Below the pieces are notes generated by a model. The model saw nothing but the letters and a program-made list of their open reading frames with translations, was not told the origin of the DNA and made no database searches. DNA of 59,878 nt from B10-G9 sp964627755 (GTDB lineage Bacteria > Chloroflexota > Anaerolineae > Anaerolineales > UBA11858), in NCBI GenBank assembly GCA_964627755.1, contig CAZVIH010000062.1, forward strand, positions 1 to 59,878. Reading direction: 5' to 3'. The position numbers and the translations under genes are program-made. Shown here one piece after another: positions 8,757-16,897 of this stretch; positions within the stretch are counted from its first letter, which is position 1; the number at the start of each line of letters is the position of its first letter.

Positions 8757-9875
8757 ATGACAGCAATCTACCCCTTTACAGCAGTGGTTGGCCAGGAACG
8801 TATGAAACGTGCCCTGATCCTCAACGCCGTAAACACCCGGATCGGAGGTGTACTGATTCGGGGTGAACGCGGAACCGCAAAATCCACTGCCGCCCGGGCC
8901 CTGGCGGCCCTACTGCCCACTGTGGAAACCTTCTCAGACTGTCGATTCGGATGTGATCCTAACCGGCCTGCAACCTGGTGCACTGAATGCCGGGAAAAAT
9001 CCAATAATGGCGAAAAACGCAAGGGGGAAATGCTGCCAACTCCCTTTGTAAACCTGCCCGTATCTGCTACAGAAGACCGCGTGGTGGGCACACTGGATAT
9101 TGAAAAAGCCATTCAAAAAGGCGAGCGTCATTTTGAACCCGGTGTGCTGGCAGACGCCAACCGGGGCTTGTTGTATATTGACGAAGTTAACCTACTGGAC
9201 GATCATGTTGTAGATTTGCTGCTGGACTCCGCCGCAATGGGTATGAATATCGTCGAACGGGAAGGCATTTCCTTCAGCCACCCGTCTCGTTTTATCCTTG
9301 TTGGCACCATGAACCCTGAGGAAGGGGACCTGCGGCCGCAGCTGCTGGACCGCTTTGCCCTCTCTGTGAATATTCGTGGTATCCGGGAGACTCATGAAAG
9401 GGTTTTGATCATGGAACGCCATCTGGCCTACGAAGAGGACCCTGAATTGTTCCGGGAGCAGTGGCTGCCCAAAGAATTGGAATTATCCAAACAGATCACC
9501 CAGGCCAGGAAGCTCCTGCCCGATGTTCAGTATACGTCTAAAAACATGGTGGATATTGCCAACCTGAGCACCTCTCTCCAGGTGGATGGGCATCGGTCCG
9601 ACCTGGTTATCCTGAAAACTGCCCGGGCTCATGCCGCATTTGAGGGGAGGAAAGCCATCACTGGCAGGGATATTGCCCTGGCAGCCGAGCTTGCCTATCC
9701 ACATCGCATAAAACGGGGACCTTTCCAACAATCAGAGATCTCTGCTGAGGAACTTTCAGAAAAGATCGAAGAATTAACTGGCGGTTCCGCAGAAGGCGAA
9801 AGTGAAGTTGGCGAGGGTGGTGAACAATCAAGTATTGAAATCGGGGAAAACGGGGATAAAAAAAAACACTCGTAA
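8757..9875 (+). CDS. AAA+ chelatase subunit (ChlI/BchI-like), N-terminal part of a ChlD-type chelatase
   Basis: 372 residues. MoxR/ChlI-type AAA+ ATPase: Walker A is GERGTAKST near residue 38, Walker B LLYIDEVNLL near 140, and the ChlI signature GTMNPEEGDLRPQLLDRFAL near 183, with a Cys-containing insert CRFGCDP...WCTEC near 62-77. Such subunits drive metal insertion by Mg- or Co-chelatases. The ORF ends in an acidic linker at a GAT-AAA-AAA-AAA-CAC-TCG-TAA stretch. Immediately afterwards the VWA half is encoded in the -1 frame, as expected if the two are one ChlI/ChlD-fused cobaltochelatase subunit joined by frameshifting. Normal termination would give a stand-alone ATPase subunit. No large subunit (cobN or chlH) is in the window. 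Confidence 0.85.
   Translation: MTAIYPFTAVVGQERMKRALILNAVNTRIGGVLIRGERGTAKSTAARALAALLPTVETFSDCRFGCDPNRPATWCTECREKSNNGEKRKGEMLPTPFVNLPVSATEDRVVGTLDIEKAIQKGERHFEPGVLADANRGLLYIDEVNLLDDHVVDLLLDSAAMGMNIVEREGISFSHPSRFILVGTMNPEEGDLRPQLLDRFALSVNIRGIRETHERVLIMERHLAYEEDPELFREQWLPKELELSKQITQARKLLPDVQYTSKNMVDIANLSTSLQVDGHRSDLVILKTARAHAAFEGRKAITGRDIALAAELAYPHRIKRGPFQQSEISAEELSEKIEELTGGSAEGESEVGEGGEQSSIEIGENGDKKKHS
9858..9866 (+). other. A9 slippery tract, candidate -1 ribosomal frameshift site
   Basis: Nine consecutive A residues occupy 9858-9866. In the upstream frame they read AAA AAA AAA, followed by CAC TCG TAA. A -1 slip at 9860-9866 (A-AAA-AAA) continues in the frame of the VWA gene with no stop until 10816, giving a ~686-residue fusion. 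A GGGG (9843-9846) lies 14 nt before the heptamer, at about the distance of the stimulatory Shine-Dalgarno in dnaX-type frameshifting. A 6-bp hairpin (AGTGCC 9904-9909 / GGCACT 9920-9925) lies downstream but is rather distant. A homopolymer sequencing error is the main alternative. Confidence 0.6.
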
Positions 9876-9898
9876 GTTCTGTTACTGAAACTGCCCAG

Positions 9899-10816
9899 AT
9901 GGAAGTGCCCGCAGATGCTGGCACTGGTGATATTTTCGAGGGAACCCCCGCCTCCTGGTGGGATGGCGGAAATCCAGTCAAAATTGGGGATACCATTGAT
10001 CCGGACAAAATTGATCCACCCCGCGATAAGAAACACCGCCGCTCCAGCGGTCGCAGATCTCAGACCAAATCAGAAACCAGACGCGGAAGATATATTCAGG
10101 CCAGGCCTGCCCAAGGCAAGCTGTTGGATATCGCTTTTGACGCCACTTTTCGAGCCGCAGCTCCCTTCCAGAAAGAACGCCAAAGGCCAGACGACAAAGT
10201 TGCCTTTTTAATTCGCAAACAAGATCTCCAACGGAAGGTCAGAGTAAAACAAACTGCCAATTTAATTCTCTTTGTCGTGGATGCGTCCTGGTCCATGGCT
10301 GTGGCTGAAAGAATGAGCGCAGCCAAGGGAGCAGTGCTTTCCCTATTAACAGATGCTTATCAACGTCGGGACAAAGTTGGAATGATCGTTTTTCAAAAGG
10401 ATCGGGCCCAGGTAGTGCTGCCGCCAACCAATTCCATTGAACTGGCCCGCCGCTGCCTGGCAGATATCCCAATCGGCGGGAAGACACCCCTTTCTGCCGG
10501 GCTAAAACTGGCCTATGAAGTCATAAAGAGGGAAGAGCTGGCTCACCCGGACATTCAATCCCTGATGATCCTGCTCACAGACGGGGTTGGGAATGTTTCC
10601 ATTTCTCGCATGCCTCCCCAAGAAGAAGCCTACAAGATCGCTGAACAAATCGCCAAGGATGAAATACCCAGTGTTGTGATCAATATGGAGCATAAGGAGT
10701 TTGACAAAGGCCTCGCCAGTGAAATTGCCGAGCATCTTAATGCTTCCTACTACTGCCTTTCCGATCTGCAGGCCGATATTCTTCTCCAGGCTGTTAAGGA
10801 CGAAATTGGCTTATAG
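9899..10816 (+). CDS. VWA-domain chelatase subunit (C-terminal half of ChlD)
   Basis: 305 residues from the first ATG, but the frame is open upstream to 9860. It has a basic arginine-rich linker (residues ~40-65) and then a von Willebrand A/integrin-I domain with the metal-ion-dependent adhesion motif DASWS near residue 124 and LLTDG near 226. This is the architecture of the second half of ChlD/BchD and of fused cobaltochelatase subunits. No convincing Shine-Dalgarno sequence precedes the ATG at 9899 (context CTGAAACTGCCCAG), which argues for translation as a frameshift fusion with the preceding AAA+ ORF rather than separate initiation. In chelatases the VWA part docks the ATPase ring on the large subunit. 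Confidence 0.8.
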   Translation: MEVPADAGTGDIFEGTPASWWDGGNPVKIGDTIDPDKIDPPRDKKHRRSSGRRSQTKSETRRGRYIQARPAQGKLLDIAFDATFRAAAPFQKERQRPDDKVAFLIRKQDLQRKVRVKQTANLILFVVDASWSMAVAERMSAAKGAVLSLLTDAYQRRDKVGMIVFQKDRAQVVLPPTNSIELARRCLADIPIGGKTPLSAGLKLAYEVIKREELAHPDIQSLMILLTDGVGNVSISRMPPQEEAYKIAEQIAKDEIPSVVINMEHKEFDKGLASEIAEHLNASYYCLSDLQADILLQAVKDEIGL

Positions 10817-10870
10817 ATATCCAATCACCTGAACCCGAGGGAAGGTTCACTTTCTGTTATCATTGAAGGC

Positions 10871-13447
10871 ATGATCCCAATTTCCCTATCCATGGAAGGT
10901 TTTTTATCATATAAAGAGCAGGTGGAAATTGATTTCACAAGCTTCTCTTTAGCCTGCGTTACTGGTGAAAACGGGGCCGGAAAATCATCCATCCTGGACG
11001 GGATTACCTGGGCATTATTTGGCAGGGCCAGAAAACACGATGAAACTGTCATCAATCTGGAATCCCAAAAAGCTGAAGTGTGTCTTGTTTTCCATTACGA
11101 AGGCAATCAATATAAAATCGTCCGATCCAATCCTCAGGGCAAAACGAAACAGGTGGAGCTGTATATCATGGAAGACGAGGAACGGCAGTCATCAGTACCC
11201 GCCTGGATACCGCTTACAGAGAGAACCCTGCGTGATACGGACCAAAAAATCATTGATATCCTTCGCCTGGACTATGAGTCATTTACCAATGCCTCCTTCT
11301 TGCTCCAGGGTGAGGCAGATCAATTCACTCAGCAAAACCCTGCGGCCAGAAAAAGGATCCTGTCCCAGATCCTTGGTTTGGAGATCTGGGAAAAATACCG
11401 CAACCGGGCTTTACAGAAAAGGCGTACTGCCGAAAAAGAGCTTAACCAGCTGGATGGGCGTATTTCTGAGATAATAGCTGAGTTAGGTGAAGAAGATGAA
11501 CGCCTGAAATATTTGGGAGACCTTGAGGAAGATCTATCCCGGGCACAGAAGGAACGAAAAAAAGCTGAAATACAGCTGTCAGACCTTCAAACCTTGGTCT
11601 CGTCACTAAAAGAACAAGAGAAATTTGTGTCAGATTTAGCCAACCAGGTGGAATCCAAAGAGAAGGCAATTGCCCAAACCAAAAAGAAGATCGATCAGCG
11701 AATTTCTGAAAAAGAAACCCATGAGAATACTCTCTTACAGGCTGACTCGATTCAGAAAGCATTCAAGGATTGGGAAAAGGCCCAGAAATCGCTGGCGGAT
11801 TGGGAAATTGTGGCTGAGAAGTACAGGGAAAGCGAGATCAAAAGGCAGGAACCGCTACTGAAGATTGCAGCAGAGAAAGCCCGCCTCCTCCAAATAAGCA
11901 ACTCACTGGAAAACCACTTCAAGGATCTTCAAGCCGATCTTGAAAAAATTCCCCAACTCAAAATTAAACTCAAAGAAGAGAAAGAAAAAATCAAAAAGAA
12001 TGAGGCGGACCTGGACACAAGGGAACAGAAGAAAAAATCCCTGGAAGAGGCCCGACAGGAACAGGCAGATGCAAAGGCCGAGAACCCGCGTTTGTATAAA
12101 GAGATGAAAGATTTGGAAAAAAGGATTGCCGAACTGGAGAAAACAGAAGGCGTATTATGCCCTCTTTGCGGGCAAGAACTTTCCCCAGATGAAAGAGAGT
12201 CCCTGGTCAAAAACCTTAGGGAAGAGGGCAAGGACTTGGGCGATCGCTACCGCCAGAATCAATCCACATTAAAAGAAGCAGACCAAGTCGTGAAGGATCT
12301 CCAGCTGCAAATCACTGAGTTAAGCCTGGCGGAAAAGACCTTGCGTAAATTAAAACAGGAAACAGACCAGATCAAAAACCAGATCTCCGGACTGGAAAAA
12401 GAACATAATAACTGGAAAAAAACACAAAAAAAAGAATTAGATAAAATTCTAAAGACTCTAGCAGATGAAACTTACGCAGATGAAGCGCGGCAGGAACTTT
12501 TGGTTATCAACCAGAACCTGAAAGATATTGGATATGACGCCTCTGAACATGACCGCGTCAGAGAAATCAGCAGCCAGGGGGTAGCAATTCAAGAGAAAAA
12601 AGCCGGGCTTGATAAAGCTGAAGCTGCATTAAAACCGCTGAACCGAGAAATAGAAGATCTTAAGTCCCAATTGGAACTTGATGAGAACCAGATCAAAACC
12701 CTGACAAACAATCTAAAAGAAGCCAGCCTGTCTCTTGAAAAAGCACAGGAAACCATACCAGACCCCCGAATCGCTGAAGACTTGTTAATCGAGAATAAAG
12801 AACAGGAAAAGATCCTGGAGCGCAAAGTTGGCGCGGCCCAGCAAAAAGTTGCAGTCCTTGAAAAACAAAAACAACGCCAGAGAGAATTGGAAAATAAACG
12901 CCATGAAATCTCACAGCGCGTGAAGCAATACCGGCAGCTGGAAGCCGCCTTTGGCAAGGATGGAGTCCCGGCCTTGTTAATTGAACAGGCTTTGCCAAAT
13001 ATTGAAACCAAAGCCAACCAGATCCTGGATAAACTAAGCGGCGGCAGTATGTCCATTCGATTCCTGACCCTGCGGGAATATAAAGACACCAAACGGGAAG
13101 ATTTGCGGGAAACCCTGGAAATCCAAATTCGGGATCAATCTGGATTCAGGGATTACGAACTATATTCCGGCGGGGAATCCTTCAGGATCAACTTCGCTAT
13201 TCGATTAGCCTTGTCCCATGTTCTGGCCCAGCGAGCTGGAGCCAGGCTTCAAACCCTGGTCGTGGATGAAGGTTTTGGCAGCCAGGATGCCATCGGTCGC
13301 CAGCGCCTGATAGAAGCTATTAATATGGTCCAGGATGATTTTGAGAAGATCCTGGTAATCACCCATGTAGAACAGATCAAAGAAGCTTTTGCGACTCAAC
13401 TTCTTGTTGAAAAAACACCCCAAGGATCCAGGGTGACTTTAGTATAA
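10871..13447 (+). CDS. sbcC: SbcC/Rad50-type SMC-like ATPase
   Basis: 858 residues. The N-terminal ATPase half has Walker A GENGAGKSSI near residue 35. Two long charged coiled-coil arms flank a zinc hook CPLCGQELSPDE near 430. The C-terminal half has the ABC signature YSGGESFRI near 763 and the Walker B/D-loop VVDEGFGSQD near 800. In the MR/SbcCD complex this protein tethers and processes DNA ends and hairpins with the Mre11/SbcD nuclease. No SbcD gene lies on either side here, which is unusual because the two are commonly adjacent. The ATG follows the chelatase gene by 54 nt, with only a weak GAAGG ribosome site. Confidence 0.88.
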   Translation: MIPISLSMEGFLSYKEQVEIDFTSFSLACVTGENGAGKSSILDGITWALFGRARKHDETVINLESQKAEVCLVFHYEGNQYKIVRSNPQGKTKQVELYIMEDEERQSSVPAWIPLTERTLRDTDQKIIDILRLDYESFTNASFLLQGEADQFTQQNPAARKRILSQILGLEIWEKYRNRALQKRRTAEKELNQLDGRISEIIAELGEEDERLKYLGDLEEDLSRAQKERKKAEIQLSDLQTLVSSLKEQEKFVSDLANQVESKEKAIAQTKKKIDQRISEKETHENTLLQADSIQKAFKDWEKAQKSLADWEIVAEKYRESEIKRQEPLLKIAAEKARLLQISNSLENHFKDLQADLEKIPQLKIKLKEEKEKIKKNEADLDTREQKKKSLEEARQEQADAKAENPRLYKEMKDLEKRIAELEKTEGVLCPLCGQELSPDERESLVKNLREEGKDLGDRYRQNQSTLKEADQVVKDLQLQITELSLAEKTLRKLKQETDQIKNQISGLEKEHNNWKKTQKKELDKILKTLADETYADEARQELLVINQNLKDIGYDASEHDRVREISSQGVAIQEKKAGLDKAEAALKPLNREIEDLKSQLELDENQIKTLTNNLKEASLSLEKAQETIPDPRIAEDLLIENKEQEKILERKVGAAQQKVAVLEKQKQRQRELENKRHEISQRVKQYRQLEAAFGKDGVPALLIEQALPNIETKANQILDKLSGGSMSIRFLTLREYKDTKREDLRETLEIQIRDQSGFRDYELYSGGESFRINFAIRLALSHVLAQRAGARLQTLVVDEGFGSQDAIGRQRLIEAINMVQDDFEKILVITHVEQIKEAFATQLLVEKTPQGSRVTLV

Positions 13448-13529
13448 TATCGCGCTGATAAAGCTTCTAGGTAGTTAGAGAAGCTCAGCACTTGATTGGT
13501 CATATGAATTTAAGCCCAAGGAGACAGGA

Positions 13530-13853
13530 ATGGCAGAAGTTGAATATATCACTGAAAAAGATTTTGAATCAAAGGTACTGGGATCAGAGCTGCCAGTTCT
13601 AGTTGATTTCACAGCAGCCTGGTGTGGTCCATGTAAAATGGTTTCTCCTCTAGTCGAAGAACTGGCCGGTGATTGGAAAGGAAAAGCCAATGTTTACAAG
13701 ATGGACGTGGATTCCAATCCCAACTTACCTGTCCAATACGGAGTAATGGGTATTCCTGCCTTGCTCTTATTTGTGAACGGGAATGTTGCCGCCCGGGTAG
13801 CTGGTTATAAGCCCAAAAAACTACTCCTCAAAGCATTTGAATCCCATCTTTAA
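13530..13853 (+). CDS. trxA: Thioredoxin
   Basis: 107 residues, the usual thioredoxin length. The redox site is WCGPC with cysteines 32 and 35. The cis-proline is in GIPALLLF, and VDFTAAWCGPCKM matches the canonical fold. It would reduce disulfides in the cytoplasm and supply electrons to enzymes such as the PrxQ-type peroxiredoxin at 3903. The start is supported by AAGGAG a few nucleotides upstream (13519-13524). It is a single gene with its own terminator, located between sbcC and the convergent metK. Confidence 0.95.
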   Translation: MAEVEYITEKDFESKVLGSELPVLVDFTAAWCGPCKMVSPLVEELAGDWKGKANVYKMDVDSNPNLPVQYGVMGIPALLLFVNGNVAARVAGYKPKKLLLKAFESHL

Positions 13854-13864
13854 TGAATAAAAAA

Positions 13865-13891
13865 GCTCCCGGTTTTTTTTAATCCGGGAGC
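13865..13891 (+). terminator. Terminator after trxA
   Basis: GCTCCCGG (13865-13872) pairs with CCGGGAGC (13884-13891) around an 11-nt T-rich loop. The plus-strand tail is ATTATATAT. The preceding AAAAAA would give a good U tract for transcripts arriving on the minus strand, so it may be bidirectional. Confidence 0.6.
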
Positions 13892-13917
13892 ATTATATAT
13901 AAACAGTTAAATAAAAA

Positions 13918-13946
13918 GATCCAGGAGATTTTGTATTTCCTGGATC
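13918..13946 (-). terminator. Intrinsic terminator of metK
   Basis: GATCCAGGA (13918-13926) and TCCTGGATC (13938-13946) form a perfect 9-bp stem with an 11-nt loop. On the minus strand the stem is followed by TTTTTATTTAA. It sits 13 nt after the metK stop. Confidence 0.8.
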
Positions 13947-13958
13947 TCGATTTTACTG

Positions 13959-15170
13959 TTACAACCCTGCAGCCTTCTTGATCTCTACAGCTCGATCGGT
14001 ATTCTCCCAAGACAAATCCAGATCATCGCGACCAAAATGACCATACGCGGCCAGTTGCTGATATATCGGCCGGCGCAGGTTCAGATCGCGGATGATAGCA
14101 CCCGGACGCAGATCGAAGAACTCATTCACCAGTTCAGTGATTCTTTCATCCGGGATATTGCTGGTTCCAAAGGTTTCAACGTTCACGCTCAGCGGATGAG
14201 CAACACCAATTGCGTAGGATACCTGGATCTCACAGCGGCTTGCCAACCCGGCCGCCACAACATTCTTGGCCACCCAGCGGGCGGCATAAGCTCCTGAGCG
14301 GTCAACCTTCGTGGGATCCTTCCCGGAAAATGCGCCCCCACCGTGCCGTCCCATACCACCGTAAGTATCGACGATGATCTTACGTCCAGTCAAACCTGCA
14401 TCTCCCAGCGGTCCGCCGGTGACAAAACGCCCCGTGGGGTTGACATAGATTTTCAACCTATCATCCACCATATCTTCCGGCAGAACAGGTCTGATCACGT
14501 GTTTAATGATCAATTCCCGGATCTCCTCCTGGGATATATCAGGGGCGTGTTGAGTGCTGATCAAAGCCGTATCAACCCGTACAGGTTTGCCGTATTGATA
14601 TTCAATGGTCACCTGGCTTTTTCCATCCGGGCGGACCCAATCCAAGGTGCCATCTTTGCGAACTTCCGCCAGGCGGCGGGAAAGTTTATGTGCCAGGTAG
14701 ATTGGAGTTGGCATATATGTTGGTGTTTCATCACAGGCATAACCGAACATCATACCCTGATCGCCTGCGCCAATGGACTCTATTTCGGCTTCTGTTACAT
14801 CCCCGGATTTAGATTCGAGGGCATGGTCGACACCCATGGCAATGTCGCCAGATTGCTTGGATATGGCTACCAGTACGCCGCAGGTTGCGCCATCAAATCC
14901 TTTTTTAGCCCGGTCATAACCAATGCCGGTGACAACATCACGGGCCAAAGTGTCATAATTAATATCTGCCAGGGTTGTGATTTCACCCAACAGCATGACA
15001 TATCCGGTCTTGGTCGCCGTTTCACAGGCAACCCGCGATCTTGGGTCCTGAGCAAGGCAGGCGTCCAGCACCGCATCGCTGATCTGATCACACATTTTGT
15101 CTGGGTGACCCTCTGTAACCGATTCTGACGTGAATAACAAACTGGGAATATTATTTAATGTACTGTTCAT
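13959..15170 (-). CDS. metK: S-adenosylmethionine synthetase
   Basis: 403 residues, close to the usual ~390-400. It makes S-adenosylmethionine from methionine and ATP in the cytoplasm. The N-terminal motif is TEGHPDKMCDQISD, with the catalytic histidine at about residue 22. The methionine-loop and phosphate-binding motifs GAGDQGMMFGYA (~135) and GGGAFSGKDPTKVDRSGAY (~280) are intact. AGGAGG lies 6 nt before the ATG. A SAM-I riboswitch in the leader (15253-15362) means that its product represses its own expression, the textbook arrangement for this gene. Confidence 0.97.
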   Translation of the reverse strand: MNSTLNNIPSLLFTSESVTEGHPDKMCDQISDAVLDACLAQDPRSRVACETATKTGYVMLLGEITTLADINYDTLARDVVTGIGYDRAKKGFDGATCGVLVAISKQSGDIAMGVDHALESKSGDVTEAEIESIGAGDQGMMFGYACDETPTYMPTPIYLAHKLSRRLAEVRKDGTLDWVRPDGKSQVTIEYQYGKPVRVDTALISTQHAPDISQEEIRELIIKHVIRPVLPEDMVDDRLKIYVNPTGRFVTGGPLGDAGLTGRKIIVDTYGGMGRHGGGAFSGKDPTKVDRSGAYAARWVAKNVVAAGLASRCEIQVSYAIGVAHPLSVNVETFGTSNIPDERITELVNEFFDLRPGAIIRDLNLRRPIYQQLAAYGHFGRDDLDLSWENTDRAVEIKKAAGL

Positions 15171-15207
15171 ATAACCTCCTGAGTTGGATTCCTTCCCTTA
15201 ATTTAAA

Positions 15208-15237
15208 TTGCCCCTTCTGGTCTGCAGGAAAGGGCAA
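15208..15237 (-). promoter_or_regulatory. Expression-platform hairpin of the metK riboswitch
   Basis: On the minus strand TTGCCCTTTC pairs with GAAGGGGCAA (one G-U pair, 10 bp), followed by TTTAAATTAAGG. It lies between the riboswitch aptamer and the metK ribosome site. The U tract is short, so it could be a weak terminator or part of a structure competing with the riboswitch P1 stem. Confidence 0.5.
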
Positions 15238-15252
15238 CAACTCAATAGCGCC

Positions 15253-15362
15253 CTCTCATCTTCCAGAATCCACCTGACGGAGTTGGCACCGTTTTCAGCG
15301 CATAGCGCTGCCCGGTTGCCGAGGTTTCAAAGGGCCGTTCCCTCCACCTCTCTGGATAAGAG
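15253..15362 (-). ncRNA. SAM-I (S-box) riboswitch
   Basis: Read on the minus strand, this matches the S-box consensus closely: CTCTTATCCAGAGAGG at the 5' side, then GTGGAGGGAACGGCCC, TTTGAAACCTCGGCAACC, a GCGCTATGCGC hairpin, GGTGCCAACTCC, and a closing GATGAGAG at 15260-15253 that pairs with CTCTTATC to form P1. The P2 kink-turn and P3 and P4 stems are recognisable. It binds S-adenosylmethionine and lies directly upstream of metK. The 200 nt farther upstream (15363-15563), up to the divergent dnaN leader, shows nothing else I can identify. Confidence 0.94.
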
Positions 15363-15593
15363 TGCCTTCAGAGGCATATATGTATGTATGTGGGATAATA
15401 ACATGGCTCAGAAAGGCTGTCAATTTATCTTTTTCCTGTTCCGGGGGGTGAATTCATCTCCTGAAAAGGAAAAACCACTTCCCCCGGGATAGAATCCTAC
15501 CAGGGGATTTCTTATAGCCCAAAAAACGGTTTCAATGTATACTTACTGTACTATTTACGAACGTTGCGACAAAGTCATAATAGGAAGCCATTT

Positions 15594-16730
15594 ATGAAGA
15601 TTTCTGTCCTGCAAGAAAACCTCGCCCATGGGTTGAGCATTGTCTCCCGGGCTGTCTCCCCCCGCAGCACACTGCCGGTTTTATCCAATATCCTGGTTGC
15701 CACCGATGATGGTAGACTGCGGCTTTCCGCAACCAATCTTGAACTGGGTATCACCTGCTGGATCGGGGCTAAAATCGAAGAAGAAGGCTCCACCACTGTG
15801 CCTGCCCGGACATTTACAGATCTGGTCAGCACCATACCCCCGGCCAAGACAGATATCACCCTTAACGAGCCCACCCAAACATTAAATATCAAGAGCGGTT
15901 CACTAAATACCGATATCAAGTGCATTGATGCCCAAGAGTTTCCACCAATGCCATCACTGGATATGGAATCTGGTATTGAGATCAACGTATCTGATTTCAA
16001 GGAAATGATCAAGCAAGTCGTATTTGCCGCTTCCCACGATGAAGCCCGACCCATTTTGACGGGAGTACTTGTCACCGTGGAAGACAATACCATCACTCTG
16101 GCCGCCGCAGATGGTTTCCGGCTATCCGTCAGGACAGCAAAACTCTCCAGTTCAGTTCCGGCGCCGATTAAGGCTGTTATCCCGGCCAGAGCTCTTAGCG
16201 AACTAGCCCGCATCAGCAACGACGGCAGCGAAGTGATCACCATGGCACTTCCCCCCGATCGGGGACAGGTGATCTTCCGAACCAAGGACATCGAGCTGAT
16301 CTCCCAGTTAATAGAAGGCACATTCCCGGATTACCAGCAGATCATCCCCAAGGAATATCAATCCCGCACAATTCTTTCCACTGCCTCCTTCCTGAAATCA
16401 TGTAAACAGGCGGAGATCTTTGCCCGGGAAGGATCACTCATCGCCCAGGTGAATATCCGCCCCGGTACGGAAGAAAACTCCCCTGGTGAGGTAGAAATTT
16501 CGGGGCAATCCGAAGAAACCGGTTCTAGCCAGGCAGTAATGGATGCCACAATTGAAGGCGGAGACATTATCATTGCCTTCAACGTCCGGTATTTAAGAGA
16601 AGTACTTGATGTGATCCAAACCCAGAATGTTGCCCTGGAAACATCGAAGTCCACCAGCCCCGGCGTGATCCGCCCGGTTGGCGATGATAACTTCCTGCAC
16701 GTGATCATGCCCATGCACCTGGGAAATTAA
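15594..16730 (+). CDS. dnaN: DNA polymerase III sliding clamp (beta subunit)
   Basis: 378 residues, the normal length for DnaN. It forms the ring that holds the replicative polymerase on DNA. The N terminus MKISVLQENLAHGLSIVSRAV, the segment TLPVLSNILV near residue 25, FDPYQ-like IEGTFPDYQQIIP near 235 and the C-terminal VIMPMHLG (where other clamps have a similar M-P-[MV]-R/H-L end) are characteristic. The ATG at 15594 is chosen because TAGGAAG lies 7 nt upstream; an in-frame TTG at 15564 lacks a site. dnaA is not adjacent, so this is probably not a classical dnaA-dnaN origin region. Confidence 0.95.
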   Translation: MKISVLQENLAHGLSIVSRAVSPRSTLPVLSNILVATDDGRLRLSATNLELGITCWIGAKIEEEGSTTVPARTFTDLVSTIPPAKTDITLNEPTQTLNIKSGSLNTDIKCIDAQEFPPMPSLDMESGIEINVSDFKEMIKQVVFAASHDEARPILTGVLVTVEDNTITLAAADGFRLSVRTAKLSSSVPAPIKAVIPARALSELARISNDGSEVITMALPPDRGQVIFRTKDIELISQLIEGTFPDYQQIIPKEYQSRTILSTASFLKSCKQAEIFAREGSLIAQVNIRPGTEENSPGEVEISGQSEETGSSQAVMDATIEGGDIIIAFNVRYLREVLDVIQTQNVALETSKSTSPGVIRPVGDDNFLHVIMPMHLGN

Positions 16731-16748
16731 CTATCACCCACATATTAT

Positions 16749-16757
16749 TTATCCACA
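16749..16757 (+). other. Single perfect DnaA-box match
   Basis: TTATCCACA, an exact DnaA box, lies just after dnaN and next to its terminator. It is one isolated 9-mer with no cluster or AT-rich unwinding region, so it may be fortuitous. Confidence 0.3.
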
Positions 16758-16758
16758 A

Positions 16759-16801
16759 AATTAGTCCCGGTTCGTCAAAATAAACCGGGGCTAATTTTTT
16801 T
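16759..16801 (+). terminator. Strong intrinsic terminator after dnaN
   Basis: AATTAGTCCCGGTT (16759-16772) pairs with AACCGGGGCTAATT (16783-16796) over 14 bp with one G-U pair, followed by a run of T through 16801. Confidence 0.9.
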
Positions 16802-16897
16802 AAGGTTCGGGGGTGCATTTTTTAATATAAGTGAATAATCTCCCCCGGTAATAGTAGTAAAATGCAGAGTAGGACTTATCAGTTTACGGGAGTGAAA

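Noticed and set aside
14343..15128. Long plus-strand open frame opposite metK (261 codons)
   Set aside because: Antisense to a fully conserved MetK, with no ribosome site and no domain similarity.
15575..16321. Minus-strand open frame opposite dnaN (248 codons)
   Set aside because: Antisense to DnaN and low-complexity Ser/Val/Ile composition; not supported as a gene.
16731..16860. Replication origin beside dnaN
   Set aside because: Only one exact DnaA box is present, with no cluster, no AT-rich unwinding element and no dnaA neighbour.
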